From the NCBI GenBank assembly GCA_018822105.1, contig JAHJLB010000051.1, positions 62,001 to 126,000 on the forward strand: 64,000 nt of DNA, read 5' to 3'. The notes under the pieces are model-generated. The model worked only from the letters and a program-made list of their open reading frames with translations, had not been told where the DNA came from and searched no databases. The position numbers and the translations under genes are program-made. Below are positions 35,291 through 43,888 of this stretch, piece by piece. Positions within the stretch are counted from its first letter, which is position 1, and each line of letters begins with the position of its first letter. This stretch comes from Pseudomonadota bacterium (lineage in GTDB: Bacteria; Desulfobacterota; Desulfovibrionia; Desulfovibrionales; Desulfovibrionaceae).

Positions 35291-37271
35291 GACTCGCTCC
35301 GGCGCAGCGGAAGGCGTTGCCGCCAAGGCGCTTGGCCGCATACATGGCCGCATCGGCCCGGCTGAGCAGGGCGTCCTGGTCCGTGCCGTGCTCCGGGTAG
35401 CAGGCCAGCCCCACGGAAGCCCCGACAAACATCGTCCCCCCGGCCACTTCCGGCTGGTAGAGCGCCTCCAGAATCTGTTTGGCCACGGCATGGGCCGCCT
35501 CAGTCCTGGCCAGATCAGAGAGCACCACCACGAACTCGTCGCCCCCCATGCGGGCCACGGTGTCGGAGTCGCGCACACAGGCGCGCAGCCGCAGTGCCGT
35601 CTCCACAAGCACCCGGTCGCCGTGGGCATGCCCGTAGGCGTCGTTGAGCTTCTTGAAGCCGTCCAGGTCCACGTACAATAGCCCGACGATGCTGCCCGTG
35701 CGCCGTGCCAGGCGCAGGGCCTGCTCCAAACGGTCGGCGAACAGCTGACGGTTGGGCAGGCCGGTGAGCGGGTCGTGCAGGGCCATGTGCCGCACCTGCT
35801 CCTCGCTGGCCTTGAGAGCGCTCACATCCTGGGCGTTGAGGACCATGCGGTCGCCCGGCATGCGCGAGACCCGCATACGGCACCAGCACTGCCTGCCGTC
35901 GCGGTGCTGGAAAGTGAACACCCGCTCCGGGGGGCTTTCCTGCGCCATGTCGCCCATGAGGTTGAGCACAAAGGCCTGACGCTCCTCCTGGGTAACGAAG
36001 ATGCGCTCCGCCAGGGCCGCCAGGGTGGGCGCCTCCTCCACGGAATAGCCGAACAGGCGCCGCAGGCCAGGGTTGCCGTAGATCAGGGCGCCGTCATGGC
36101 CGGCAAGAGCGATGCCGTCAAAGGAGTTCTGCAGCACGGCCCCGCGCTCCCGCCCCTCCATCTCCAGGCGTGCGTAGAGATCAGAGAGCTGGGCGGTCAT
36201 GGCGTTGAAGGCCTTGGCCAGGTTGCCGAGCTCGTCCCGGGTCATGACGGGGGCGCGCGCGGAAAGGTCGCCCCCGGCCACGGCCTCGGCGGCCCTGGTC
36301 ACGGCCAGGATGGGGCGGGCCACGCGCCGGGAGAGCATGTGCACCCCGAGGCCCAGGCACACCGCAGCCACCAGTCCGACCAGCACGATGACCAGGGCCA
36401 GCCGCCCTGCCGAGGCAAAGGCCTCGGCCTGGGACATCTCGGCCAGCAGGGCCATCTGGTAGGTGGGCAGCCAGCGGTACACCCCCACCACAGGCACCCC
36501 GGCGTCGTTCAGGTATAAGCCATGGCCGCTGGCCCCGCCCAGGGCGCGCTGGATGCCTTCGGTATGCGCCTGCCGCCCCACGCCCTGCCCCTCTCCAGGG
36601 CGCGAGGTCACCAGGATGTTCGCGGTGTCCACCAGGTAGGTCTCGCCCGTCTCGCCCAGACCCGCGCGGGAGCGGATGATCCGGTCGATGGGCTCCAGCC
36701 CCAGATGCACGGCCAGCACGGCCAAAAGCGCGCCCGAGGGATCCTTCACCGGCATGCTCATGGTCAGCACAGGCCGCAGGGTGTCCGGCGAAGGGTACAC
36801 GCTCTGCACCGTGGGCCCCTCGCGCCCCTGCGTGTAATAATTGTAGGAGGCCCGGTAGCCCCCGACATGGGACGGCTCCGTGGAGGCCAGCACCCGCCCG
36901 CCCGAAGGGGCCAGCAGCAGCACCTCGCGCACATCCGGCTGCGCGGCCTTGATGTCCTGCAGGTGCCTGTTCACCCGCGCCTGGCTGGGCCTCCCAGGAC
37001 CGCCCGCCTCCGCCGTCTTCTCGCTCCAGCCTTCGCTGAGCACCATGGCGCCGACATACTGCATGTCGCGCAGGCGCTCCTCCACCCACAAGGCCAGGTC
37101 CGTCTCCTTCTGGCGGCTGGACGTCTCCAGGCGGTCCACCGCCGCCTGGCGCAGAAAGGACCTCCCCACCAGGTAGGTGGCCACGCCCACGCTGGCCGTG
37201 GCCAGGAGGGAGCACACCAGATAGGTGCTCACCAGCCGGGCCACGAGGCTTTTCTGAATCATGGACGTCAT
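35280..37271 (-). CDS. Membrane diguanylate cyclase, Cache-HAMP-PAS-GGDEF
   Basis: A 663-residue receptor cyclase. Transmembrane helices lie at about 9-31 and 290-312 and flank a double Cache sensor domain of about 250 residues. HAMP (313-365), PAS (375-490) and GGDEF follow. The active-site GGDEF is at 576-580 and an inhibitory RxxD site (RDSD 567-570) lies five residues before it, so product feedback is likely. The ATG at 37271 follows AGGAG; 37262 is an alternative. It closes an operon with two substrate-binding lipoproteins, 19 bp downstream of the second. Confidence 0.92.
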   Translation of the reverse strand: MTSMIQKSLVARLVSTYLVCSLLATASVGVATYLVGRSFLRQAAVDRLETSSRQKETDLALWVEERLRDMQYVGAMVLSEGWSEKTAEAGGPGRPSQARVNRHLQDIKAAQPDVREVLLLAPSGGRVLASTEPSHVGGYRASYNYYTQGREGPTVQSVYPSPDTLRPVLTMSMPVKDPSGALLAVLAVHLGLEPIDRIIRSRAGLGETGETYLVDTANILVTSRPGEGQGVGRQAHTEGIQRALGGASGHGLYLNDAGVPVVGVYRWLPTYQMALLAEMSQAEAFASAGRLALVIVLVGLVAAVCLGLGVHMLSRRVARPILAVTRAAEAVAGGDLSARAPVMTRDELGNLAKAFNAMTAQLSDLYARLEMEGRERGAVLQNSFDGIALAGHDGALIYGNPGLRRLFGYSVEEAPTLAALAERIFVTQEERQAFVLNLMGDMAQESPPERVFTFQHRDGRQCWCRMRVSRMPGDRMVLNAQDVSALKASEEQVRHMALHDPLTGLPNRQLFADRLEQALRLARRTGSIVGLLYVDLDGFKKLNDAYGHAHGDRVLVETALRLRACVRDSDTVARMGGDEFVVVLSDLARTEAAHAVAKQILEALYQPEVAGGTMFVGASVGLACYPEHGTDQDALLSRADAAMYAAKRLGGNAFRCAGASPTA

Positions 37272-37290
37272 GGGCACCTGCTCCTGCGGA

Positions 37291-38457
37291 TCAATGCTGC
37301 GGGGCGAGCACGCCAACGCAGCGCCATTTCCCATCCTCGATGGCCAGGGCATAGGCGCCGCGCACCGCATCGCCCCCCCCGGCAAAGGACACCTGCCCGG
37401 AAAATCCCTCGAACCCGCGAAGGGCGGCTATCCCCGCGCGCAGCGCCACGGGATCCACGCTGCCCGCGGCCCTGGCCGCGGCCAGGACCACGCCCAGGGC
37501 GTCCAGCAGCATGGCGCCGTTGGTGTCCTGGGGGACCTCCGCGCCGGTCCAGAACCAGACCGCCTCGCTGCGCCCGCAGGCGCCCGTGCGGTCCGGAGGA
37601 TAGTTTGCGGTAAAGAACGCGCCCTGGGCCTGGGGCAGTTTCCGCAGCACAACGTCCTCCTCCCAGGAATCCCCGCCCAGGAACAGGCCGCCGAACCCCG
37701 CCTCCCTGGCCTGGACCATCTGCCGCACCACGTCCCGTGTGAAGTTTGGCAGAAGCAGCGCCTGGGCTCCGAAGGAACGGATGCGCCCGAGGTGGCCGGA
37801 ATAGTCCTCCAGGCCAGCGGGATAGCCCTCCAGCCGGACCGTCCCGCCGAGGCGCGCAAAGGCCTCGGCGAAGTAGCGGGCCAGCTCCCGGCAGTACTCG
37901 TCGGATTCGTCAAAGAGCACGCCCACGCGCCGCAACCCGTGGTCCTGGAAGCAGAGCCGGGCCAAAAGCCGCCCCTGCAGCGGATCCCCAAGGCCGACGC
38001 GGAAGGCGAACCTGCGGCCCTGAGTCACCAGGGGATTGCTGGCCGAGGGGGTGACCATGGGAACCTGCGCCTGCTCGGCCATCCTGGCCACGAGGATGGC
38101 CTGGCGGCTGAAGAACGGCCCCACCAGGACCGAAACCCTCTCCTGCCGGATGAGCCGGGCGGCGGCGCTCAGGGCCAGCTCCACCTGCATTCCGGTGTCC
38201 TCCATCAACAGCCGCACCCTGACCTTGCGGCCGCCCACGAGCAAACCGCCCTCGGCGTTGAGCCGGTCCACCAGCTTCTCGGCCCGCAGATGCCCGGTGT
38301 ACGGCTGCACCGTTCCGGTCAGGGGCGCCAAAAGGCCGATGCGGAGCTCCTCCTGCGCCTCGCCAGCCCTTGAGCAGGCGGCCTGCAGCCCCAGCAGGAA
38401 GAACACCAGGGAACAGGCGAGCGCCCTGAGCGGTGGGATGCGGCCCCTGTCCCTCAC
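37291..38457 (-). CDS. Periplasmic-binding lipoprotein, Leu/Ile/Val type (second)
   Basis: A 388-residue lipoprotein of the type 1 periplasmic-binding fold (ABC branched-chain amino-acid class). The signal has basic residues, a hydrophobic core and the lipobox LQAAC with acylated cysteine C28; Ser is at +2. After it comes RIGLLAPLTGTVQPYTGH and later PMVTPSASNPLVTQG and VLFDESDEYCRELA. The start is GTG at 38457, preceded by GGAGG and overlapping the stop of the previous gene (GTGA). No ABC permease or ATPase is nearby, so a sensory role with the adjacent Cache diguanylate cyclase is more likely than uptake. Confidence 0.85.
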   Translation of the reverse strand: MRDRGRIPPLRALACSLVFFLLGLQAACSRAGEAQEELRIGLLAPLTGTVQPYTGHLRAEKLVDRLNAEGGLLVGGRKVRVRLLMEDTGMQVELALSAAARLIRQERVSVLVGPFFSRQAILVARMAEQAQVPMVTPSASNPLVTQGRRFAFRVGLGDPLQGRLLARLCFQDHGLRRVGVLFDESDEYCRELARYFAEAFARLGGTVRLEGYPAGLEDYSGHLGRIRSFGAQALLLPNFTRDVVRQMVQAREAGFGGLFLGGDSWEEDVVLRKLPQAQGAFFTANYPPDRTGACGRSEAVWFWTGAEVPQDTNGAMLLDALGVVLAAARAAGSVDPVALRAGIAALRGFEGFSGQVSFAGGGDAVRGAYALAIEDGKWRCVGVLAPQH

Positions 38458-39647
38458 GGCCTGCCCTCCCCTGCGTTCTGTATGATGCCGAGGTGCAGGA
38501 TGCCCTGGGAAGTCATCTGCAGGACATGGGCGTCCCTCGCGGGCATGCCCCCTGAAAAGCGCACGACGCCGGCCACGCCAGAATACTCCGTCACCTCGCG
38601 CAGGGCCGCCGCGAGGGTTTGCGGGCCCAAGCCCAGGGCGCGCCCGGCGGCCTGGAACAGCAGGCCGAATGCGTCGTAGACCAGGGCCGCGATGGCGCTT
38701 GGACGCCGCCCGAACGACGCTGTGTAGCGCTCCCAGAAGCCCTGCTGGCCCGCCGTCTGGTCCCCGCCAGGACACCAGGGCGCGAGAAAATGCGCACCGA
38801 TCATGTCCATGACCTCCGCATCCTGCGCCAACTCCCAGTCCGCCAGCCCCGCGAAATCGCCTGGGAAGCCCTGGGCCCTGGACAGGCGCACCAGATGGGC
38901 GGCCTTGCCGTGGCTGACCGACAGCAGCAGGTACTGGGGGCGAGAACGCAGGAGCCTGCGCAACTGGACCTCGCTGTCCCGCCTGTCGCCCTTGAAGCTG
39001 GCCAGGACGGGAGGATGGCCGCCCAGGGCCGAGAACTCCTTCTGGAACTCCAAGGCCTGGGCGCTGGAAGAGACTTTGGCCTGTTCGTAGAGCACCGCCG
39101 CGCGGGTCGCCCCCCTGGTGCGGCCCAGACGCGCCAGGGCCTGGCCCTGGGAACTATCGGGGGACGAAATGCCGAAGACGTATTGGCGGGCTGCGGTGAG
39201 GCAAGGAGCGGTGGCGCCGGGGCTGATGAAAGGGATGCCCCTTTCCTCCGCCAGGGCGGCCATTGGCAGCGCCTGGGTCGAGGTGGTCCCGCCGATGACC
39301 GCCGCCGCCCCGGAAGCCAGGGCCCGGCGCATGGCGCGCAGCGCATCCTCCACGCCCGGCCCGTGGGTGAACACCTCCACCTTGAGGGCCGCGCGTCCCC
39401 GTGGCGTCGGGATGCCGCCATGGCGCGACACATCGCGGCGGACGAGCTCCGCGGCGCGGCGGTACTCCGCGTCCTGGCCCGCGGCATCGCCGCCCTCGGC
39501 CACCAAAAAGGCCACAAAGAGCTCTTCCTGGGCGCTCCTGGGCACGGGGTCGCACGCCAGGAGGCAGAAGGCCGCGCCCAGGGCCAGCAGCAGCGCGGCC
39601 AACCTCCTTGGCGCAAAGGGAATATGTGTGCGTCCGCTCCGCTGCAT
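38454..39647 (-). CDS. Periplasmic-binding lipoprotein, Leu/Ile/Val type (first)
   Basis: A 397-residue lipoprotein paralogous in fold to the next gene. The lipobox is LLAC with cysteine C32 and Asp at +2, which in E. coli is a signal for retention in the inner membrane. The binding fold starts FVAFLVAEGG and contains AVIGGTTSTQALPMAALAEE, IPFISPGATAPCL and AVLYEQAKVSSSAQAL. The ATG at 39647 follows a GGGGTGGAG site. It heads the operon with the second lipoprotein and the diguanylate cyclase. The ligand is unknown; neither sequence shows the classic amino-acid binding signature clearly enough to name one. Confidence 0.85.
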   Translation of the reverse strand: MQRSGRTHIPFAPRRLAALLLALGAAFCLLACDPVPRSAQEELFVAFLVAEGGDAAGQDAEYRRAAELVRRDVSRHGGIPTPRGRAALKVEVFTHGPGVEDALRAMRRALASGAAAVIGGTTSTQALPMAALAEERGIPFISPGATAPCLTAARQYVFGISSPDSSQGQALARLGRTRGATRAAVLYEQAKVSSSAQALEFQKEFSALGGHPPVLASFKGDRRDSEVQLRRLLRSRPQYLLLSVSHGKAAHLVRLSRAQGFPGDFAGLADWELAQDAEVMDMIGAHFLAPWCPGGDQTAGQQGFWERYTASFGRRPSAIAALVYDAFGLLFQAAGRALGLGPQTLAAALREVTEYSGVAGVVRFSGGMPARDAHVLQMTSQGILHLGIIQNAGEGRP

Positions 39648-39702
39648 CTCCACCCCCCAGTCAAGGAATGGCGCAATCTGCAGAAACCTTACACACAACT
39701 AG

Positions 39703-39743
39703 CGCATATTTCCACCTTTTGGCAAGGAAGGTGGAAATGTGCG
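39703..39743 (-). promoter_or_regulatory. Long near-perfect hairpin between murJ and the lipoprotein operon
   Basis: Sixteen paired positions (39703-39718 with 39728-39743, one G-T wobble) around a nine-base loop lie between the murJ stop and the first lipoprotein gene. The stem is only about half GC, and no T-run follows on the minus strand, so it may be an RNA structure controlling expression of the lipoprotein-cyclase operon, or a dyad bound by protein. Confidence 0.5.
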
Positions 39744-39755
39744 GCGTAAATAGGC

Positions 39756-41291
39756 TCAGCCCGCGCGGCGGCGGAGACGGCGGAGCAAGGCGTCCGTAAG
39801 CATGCGCGCCTCGTCCAGGCCCAGGCGGCGGGCCAGCAGGAAGTACAGGACGGCCCACACCGGGATGAGCGCGAGCCAGAGGTGGGAGGTCCCCGCAGAT
39901 GCCCAGGCCAGCAGCCCGATGACCAGGCTGGGGCCGGAGATCTTGAGCCAAGGCCCGAGACGCATGGGCCAGACCCCCAGGCGGCGGCGCAGGAGCCAGG
40001 ACAGCAGGGCCACATTGGTGGCGCTGGCCACGGACACGGCCAGGGCCAGCCCGGCGTGGGCCAGGTAGGGCATGAGCGCCCAGCCGAGCAGGATGTTCAC
40101 CGCCACGCAGAAGGTGGCCACAAGCACCGGGGTGCGCGTGTCCTCCAGGGCGTAGAAGGCCCCCACCAGGGGCCGCACCAGGGCGATGGCCGGCAGGCCC
40201 AGGCCGTAGGCCACCAGGGCCCGGGCCGTGGAGCTGACGGCCTCCGGCCCGAAGGCCCCGCGCCCGAACAGGAGGCCGATGAGGGGCGTGGCCAGGGCGA
40301 TGAGCCCCGCCATGGCCGGCAGGCTGATGCACAGCGACAGACGCAGGGATGAGCGGATGACGGACATGAACTCGTCCATCTTGCCCTCGGCGCAGAGGCG
40401 CGAGAGGCTGGGCAGGGCCGCTGTGCTCACGGCCAGGCCGAACACCCCCACCGGGAACTGGACCAGCCGGTCGGCGTAGTAGAGGTAGGAGATGCTGCCC
40501 ACAGGCAGGAAGGAAGCCAAAAGGGTGCTCAGCAAGAGGTTGAGCTGGTACACGGCGGAGCCGAAGACCGAGGGCAGCATGAGCCTGCCCATGCGCAGCA
40601 CGGCGGGGTCGAACCAGCGCCACGGCCCGCGCCAGGAGAAGCCCAGCCGGGCCAGATAGGGCTGCTGGAACAGCCACTGCCCCAGGCCCGAGGCCAGCAC
40701 GCCCCAGGCCAGGGCATAGGCCACATTGTAGCCGAGATGCCACCCGCCGAGGGCGAAGCTGATGAACCCGATGTTCAGGATGCAGGGGGCGAAGGCCGGG
40801 GCGAAGAAATGGTCCATGGCGTTCAGGATGCCCATGCACAGGCCCACGGCGGAAATGAAGATGATGAACGGGAAGCAGATGCGCAAAAGGCTGGCCGTGG
40901 TGGCCAGGAGCTCCGGGTTCCTGGTGAATCCCGGCGCGATGAGCGCGGTGAGCTCCGGGGCGAAGAGCATGGCCAGGAGGGTGATGGCCGTGAGGATCGC
41001 CACCAGCCAGGCCAGCACGGCTCTCGCCATCTCCCGGGCCCGCTCCTCGCCTTCCTCGGCCCGCACGCGGGAAAAGGCCGGGATGAAGGCCAGGGTCAGC
41101 GAGCCCTCGGCAAACAGGCTGCGCAGCAGGTTGGGGATGCGGAAGGCCACGAAGAAGGCGTCGGCGAAGAGCCCGGCGCCCAGGGTGAAGGCGGTGATGA
41201 GGTCGCGCACGAAGCCGAGGATGCGGGAGATGAGCGTGGCCCCGCCCACGGTGGCGGCCCGGCGGGCGATGTGGCGTGATTCGGCGTTCAT
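39756..41291 (-). CDS. murJ: Lipid II flippase MurJ
   Basis: Moves lipid II across the inner membrane for peptidoglycan synthesis. The 511-residue protein has about fourteen transmembrane helices. Family features include ISRILGFVRDLITAFTLGAG near the N-terminus, FVAFRIPNLLRSLFAEGSLTLAFIPAFS, and the interior GFTRNPELLATT. I start at ATG 41291; a TTG at 41309 is equally possible, and neither has a strong ribosome site. It is downstream of the arsenic operon with about 125 bp between, including a compound hairpin. Confidence 0.93.
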   Translation of the reverse strand: MNAESRHIARRAATVGGATLISRILGFVRDLITAFTLGAGLFADAFFVAFRIPNLLRSLFAEGSLTLAFIPAFSRVRAEEGEERAREMARAVLAWLVAILTAITLLAMLFAPELTALIAPGFTRNPELLATTASLLRICFPFIIFISAVGLCMGILNAMDHFFAPAFAPCILNIGFISFALGGWHLGYNVAYALAWGVLASGLGQWLFQQPYLARLGFSWRGPWRWFDPAVLRMGRLMLPSVFGSAVYQLNLLLSTLLASFLPVGSISYLYYADRLVQFPVGVFGLAVSTAALPSLSRLCAEGKMDEFMSVIRSSLRLSLCISLPAMAGLIALATPLIGLLFGRGAFGPEAVSSTARALVAYGLGLPAIALVRPLVGAFYALEDTRTPVLVATFCVAVNILLGWALMPYLAHAGLALAVSVASATNVALLSWLLRRRLGVWPMRLGPWLKISGPSLVIGLLAWASAGTSHLWLALIPVWAVLYFLLARRLGLDEARMLTDALLRRLRRRAG

Positions 41292-41368
41292 CGGGGCATG
41301 ATAGACCAAGGGGGGCGCGCTGTCATCCCGCGCCTTGGCGCGCTCCGCCCTCCGCCTCCCCCAGGCCC

Positions 41369-41401
41369 CCTCCGCAAGGAGGCCAGGGGCAGCGCCCCTG
41401 G
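41369..41401 (-). terminator. Compound hairpin (REP-like) downstream of acr3
   Basis: Two adjacent perfect hairpins, CCTCC/GGAGG (41369-41382, loop GCAA) and CCAGGGGC/GCCCCTGG (41383-41401, loop AGC), sit 17 bases after the acr3 stop. Similar compound GC hairpins are scattered in related genomes, from memory; here it probably ends the arsenic transcript before murJ. No T-run follows. Confidence 0.45.
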
Positions 41402-41417
41402 AAAAATGGACAACGCC

Positions 41418-42509
41418 CTACGGCCGGCAGTCCACGTGGCAGACGCCGGCCAGCACCGCGGGGTCGCTGGGGAACCAGCGCTTCTTCAGCCACAAGGCCA
41501 CGTTCACCAGGCCGATGAGCACCGGCACCTCCACCAGCGGCCCGATGACCGCGGCAAAGGCCTGGCCCGAATCCAGCCCGAACACGGCCACGGCCACGGC
41601 AATGGCCAGCTCGAAATTGTTGCTTGCTGCGGTGAAGCTCAGGGTGGCCGACTGGGCGTAATTGGCCCCGGCCTTCATGGACAGCCAGAAGGAGGCCAGG
41701 AACATGACCAGGAAGTACACGAGCATGGGCGCGGCCACGCGCAGCACGTCGAAAGGCAGGGCCACCATGACCTCGCCCTTGAGCGAGAACATGACCAGAA
41801 TGGTGAACAGGAGCGCGACGAGGGTCATGGGGCCGATCCTGGGCGCGAACACCGTGTCGTACCATTCCCGGCCCTTGAGCTTGAGCCCGATGACCCGCGA
41901 GGCCAGGCCCGCCAGAAACGGTATGCCCAGGTAGATGAACACGCTCTCGGCGATCTGGCCCATGGAGATGTCCACCACCGCGCCTTCAAGCCCGAGCCAG
42001 CCGGGCAGCACGGTCAGGAACACCCAGGCATAGAGCGGGAAGAACAGCACCTGGAACACGGAGTTGAAGGCCACCAGCCCGGCGCAGTATTCGCGGTCGC
42101 CCCCGGCCAGGTCGTTCCAGACGATGACCATGGCGATGCAGCGCGCCAGGCCGATGAGGATGAGCCCGGTCATGTAGGCGTGGTGCCCGGAGAGGAAGGC
42201 CACGGCCAGGCCGAACATCAGCAGCGGGCCGATGACCCAGTTCTGGACCAGGGACAGGGCCAGCACGCGCACGTTCTTGAAGACCTGACCCATGAGCTCG
42301 TAGCGCACCTTGGCCAGGGGCGGGTACATCATGAGGATCAGGCCCAGGGCGATGGGCAGGTTGGTGGTGCCGCTGCGCATGCCGCCCACCGCCTGCCTGA
42401 GGCCGGGGAACAGATACCCTGCGCCGATGCCCGCGAACATGGCCGCGAAGATCCACAGGGTCAGCCAGCGGTCGAGGAAAGAAAGCTTGCCGGTGACGGA
42501 TTCGGACAT
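41418..42509 (-). CDS. acr3: Arsenite efflux permease Acr3
   Basis: A 363-residue arsenite carrier of the ACR3 family (BART superfamily, ten helices). The conserved cysteine C124 in [19 protein letters not shown], essential in characterised Acr3, is present. So are the helix-break [17 protein letters not shown] and the conserved glutamate region [13 protein letters not shown]. It extrudes As(III) produced by the ArsC of the same operon. It is the last gene; the C-terminal CHVDC pair might add a metal-binding feature and is not part of the core family. Confidence 0.95.
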   Translation of the reverse strand: MSESVTGKLSFLDRWLTLWIFAAMFAGIGAGYLFPGLRQAVGGMRSGTTNLPIALGLILMMYPPLAKVRYELMGQVFKNVRVLALSLVQNWVIGPLLMFGLAVAFLSGHHAYMTGLILIGLARCIAMVIVWNDLAGGDREYCAGLVAFNSVFQVLFFPLYAWVFLTVLPGWLGLEGAVVDISMGQIAESVFIYLGIPFLAGLASRVIGLKLKGREWYDTVFAPRIGPMTLVALLFTILVMFSLKGEVMVALPFDVLRVAAPMLVYFLVMFLASFWLSMKAGANYAQSATLSFTAASNNFELAIAVAVAVFGLDSGQAFAAVIGPLVEVPVLIGLVNVALWLKKRWFPSDPAVLAGVCHVDCRP

Positions 42510-42521
42510 AACACGCCTCCT

Positions 42522-43268
42522 TTACGGTGCAAGGAAAGGACGAATGATGAAATACGCGCCAAGCCCGCCCACGAGGACACCCGCCGCGCGGCGCACTGGC
42601 GCGTTGCCCCCGGCGAAGCGTTCCGCCAGGCTGCGGGCCAGGGCCGCGGAGCTGCCCGCCAGAATGATGGGCAGGCAATGGCCCAGCGCAAAGGCCAGGA
42701 TGAGCAGCGCGCCGTCCAGCGCCCGCCCCTGCACGGCGGCCACGGCCAGAAGCGGAGCCAGGAAGCCGAAGGTACAGGAACCGGACAAAAGCCCGTAGCC
42801 CAGCCCCAGCGCCAGTGCGCCGGGCAGGCCGCGCAGGGTGAAACGCGAGAGCAGCCCGCCCGTGAGGGAGCATTTGACCAGGCCCAGCATGTCCAGCGCC
42901 ACCCAGAGGAGCACCACGCCCAGGCCCACGGTCCAGTACGGGCCAACATCGCCCATCATGCGCCCCAGGAGCGTGCAGGCCACGCCCACCAGGGCGATGG
43001 TGGTGAAGAGCCCGAAGGTGAAGGCCACGGCATAGCGCGCCGCCTCGCGGCCCTGCACCAGCCTGCCCTGCCCGGCCACGTACCCCACCATGAGCGGGAT
43101 GGAGGCCAGGTGGCAGGGACTGAAGAGCACACTGACGAGCCCCCAGAGGAAGGCCCCGGCCAGGGCCAGAAACGACACCAGCGCTGGCGTGCCGGGGTCT
43201 CCCGCCAGCTGCGCCCCGGACATCCAGGTGTTCACTGTGAGCAGGAACTGGTCGAAAAGGGCGGTCAT
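42522..43268 (-). CDS. ccdA: CcdA-type transmembrane thiol reductase
   Basis: A 248-residue six-helix protein of the CcdA/DsbD transmembrane family, which passes electrons from cytoplasmic thioredoxin to periplasmic thiol proteins. The two membrane cysteines are C52 in LFSPCHLASIPLMVGY and C165 in LSGSCTFGFLAPLL. It lies between acr3 and a secreted thioredoxin in the arsenic operon, so the two probably form an electron relay across the membrane. The ATG at 43268 is preceded by no strong site; the N-terminal MTALFDQFLL is plausible. Confidence 0.85.
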   Translation of the reverse strand: MTALFDQFLLTVNTWMSGAQLAGDPGTPALVSFLALAGAFLWGLVSVLFSPCHLASIPLMVGYVAGQGRLVQGREAARYAVAFTFGLFTTIALVGVACTLLGRMMGDVGPYWTVGLGVVLLWVALDMLGLVKCSLTGGLLSRFTLRGLPGALALGLGYGLLSGSCTFGFLAPLLAVAAVQGRALDGALLILAFALGHCLPIILAGSSAALARSLAERFAGGNAPVRRAAGVLVGGLGAYFIIRPFLAP

Positions 43269-43278
43269 GCCGGCTCCG

Positions 43279-43641
43279 TTACTGCGCCAACAACTTGTCC
43301 AGCTGGTCGGCCAGGGGCTTCCTGTCCATGAAGCCCTCGTGGCGCCCCACTTCGCGGCCCTTCTTGTCGTAGAATATCTGGGTCGGGATGGAGCGGATGC
43401 CAAACCGCTTCGCCGCACCGGAGTCCTGGAGCACGTCAATGAACACGACGGCGGCCTTGCCCTGGTATGCCTTCTCCAGCTCTTCCAGAATGGGCGCCAT
43501 CATCCTGCAGGGAATACAGGATTTGGCTCCCAGGTCGACCAGCGTGACCATGCCCCTGACGGGAATGCCCCCCGGCGCGGCCAGGGCCGTGGTCGCGGCC
43601 AGGCACGTCAGGACGGCGCCCAGCAGCAGGCGGCGCATCAT
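43279..43641 (-). CDS. Secreted thioredoxin-like protein
   Basis: A 120-residue thioredoxin-fold protein with a signal peptide (MMRRLLLGAVLTCLAATTALA, mature region from about residue 22) and the active site C42-I-P-C45 in AKSCIPCRMM. A cis-proline segment SIPTQIFYD and a C-terminal helix are present. It overlaps the preceding small redox gene as ATGATGA. Its periplasmic location fits reduction by the neighbouring CcdA. Confidence 0.88.
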   Translation of the reverse strand: MMRRLLLGAVLTCLAATTALAAPGGIPVRGMVTLVDLGAKSCIPCRMMAPILEELEKAYQGKAAVVFIDVLQDSGAAKRFGIRSIPTQIFYDKKGREVGRHEGFMDRKPLADQLDKLLAQ

Positions 43642-43871
43642 CGGCCGATCCAGCCCAGGATGTCCCCCTTGGACGGCACCCGGCCCGAACACCGCACGAC
43701 CCCGTCGACGACCACGGCCGGGGTGGCGAACACGCCGAGCATGGCCATCTCCTGGAAGTCGCCGACCTTGACGACCTCCGCCGCAACCCCGGCCTCGGCC
43801 ACGGCCTCGCGCACCAGCCTCTCCGCCTCATGGCACTTGGGGCAGCCCGGCCCCAGCACTTTTATCAGCAT
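43638..43871 (-). CDS. Small thioredoxin-family redox protein (CPKC)
   Basis: A 77-residue protein of the redox-active disulfide protein 2 class, close to glutaredoxin size. Active-site C10-P-K-C13 opens the sequence and FATPAVVVDG carries the cis-proline. A C38-like third cysteine is absent, but C61 in VRCSGR is nearby. There is no signal peptide, so it acts in the cytosol. Such proteins sit beside arsenic permeases in many anaerobes and may supply thiols to ArsC or the permease. Confidence 0.85.
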   Translation of the reverse strand: MLIKVLGPGCPKCHEAERLVREAVAEAGVAAEVVKVGDFQEMAMLGVFATPAVVVDGVVRCSGRVPSKGDILGWIGR

Positions 43872-43888
43872 GGCTTCCTCCTCTGGCG

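Noticed and set aside
33578-35629. Long minus-strand frame opposite the EAL gene
   Set aside because: Includes a piece of the real cyclase gene, but the rest is antisense to the recognised phosphodiesterase.
41298-43331. Long plus-strand frame opposite acr3 and ccdA
   Set aside because: Antisense translation of two well-identified membrane-protein genes.
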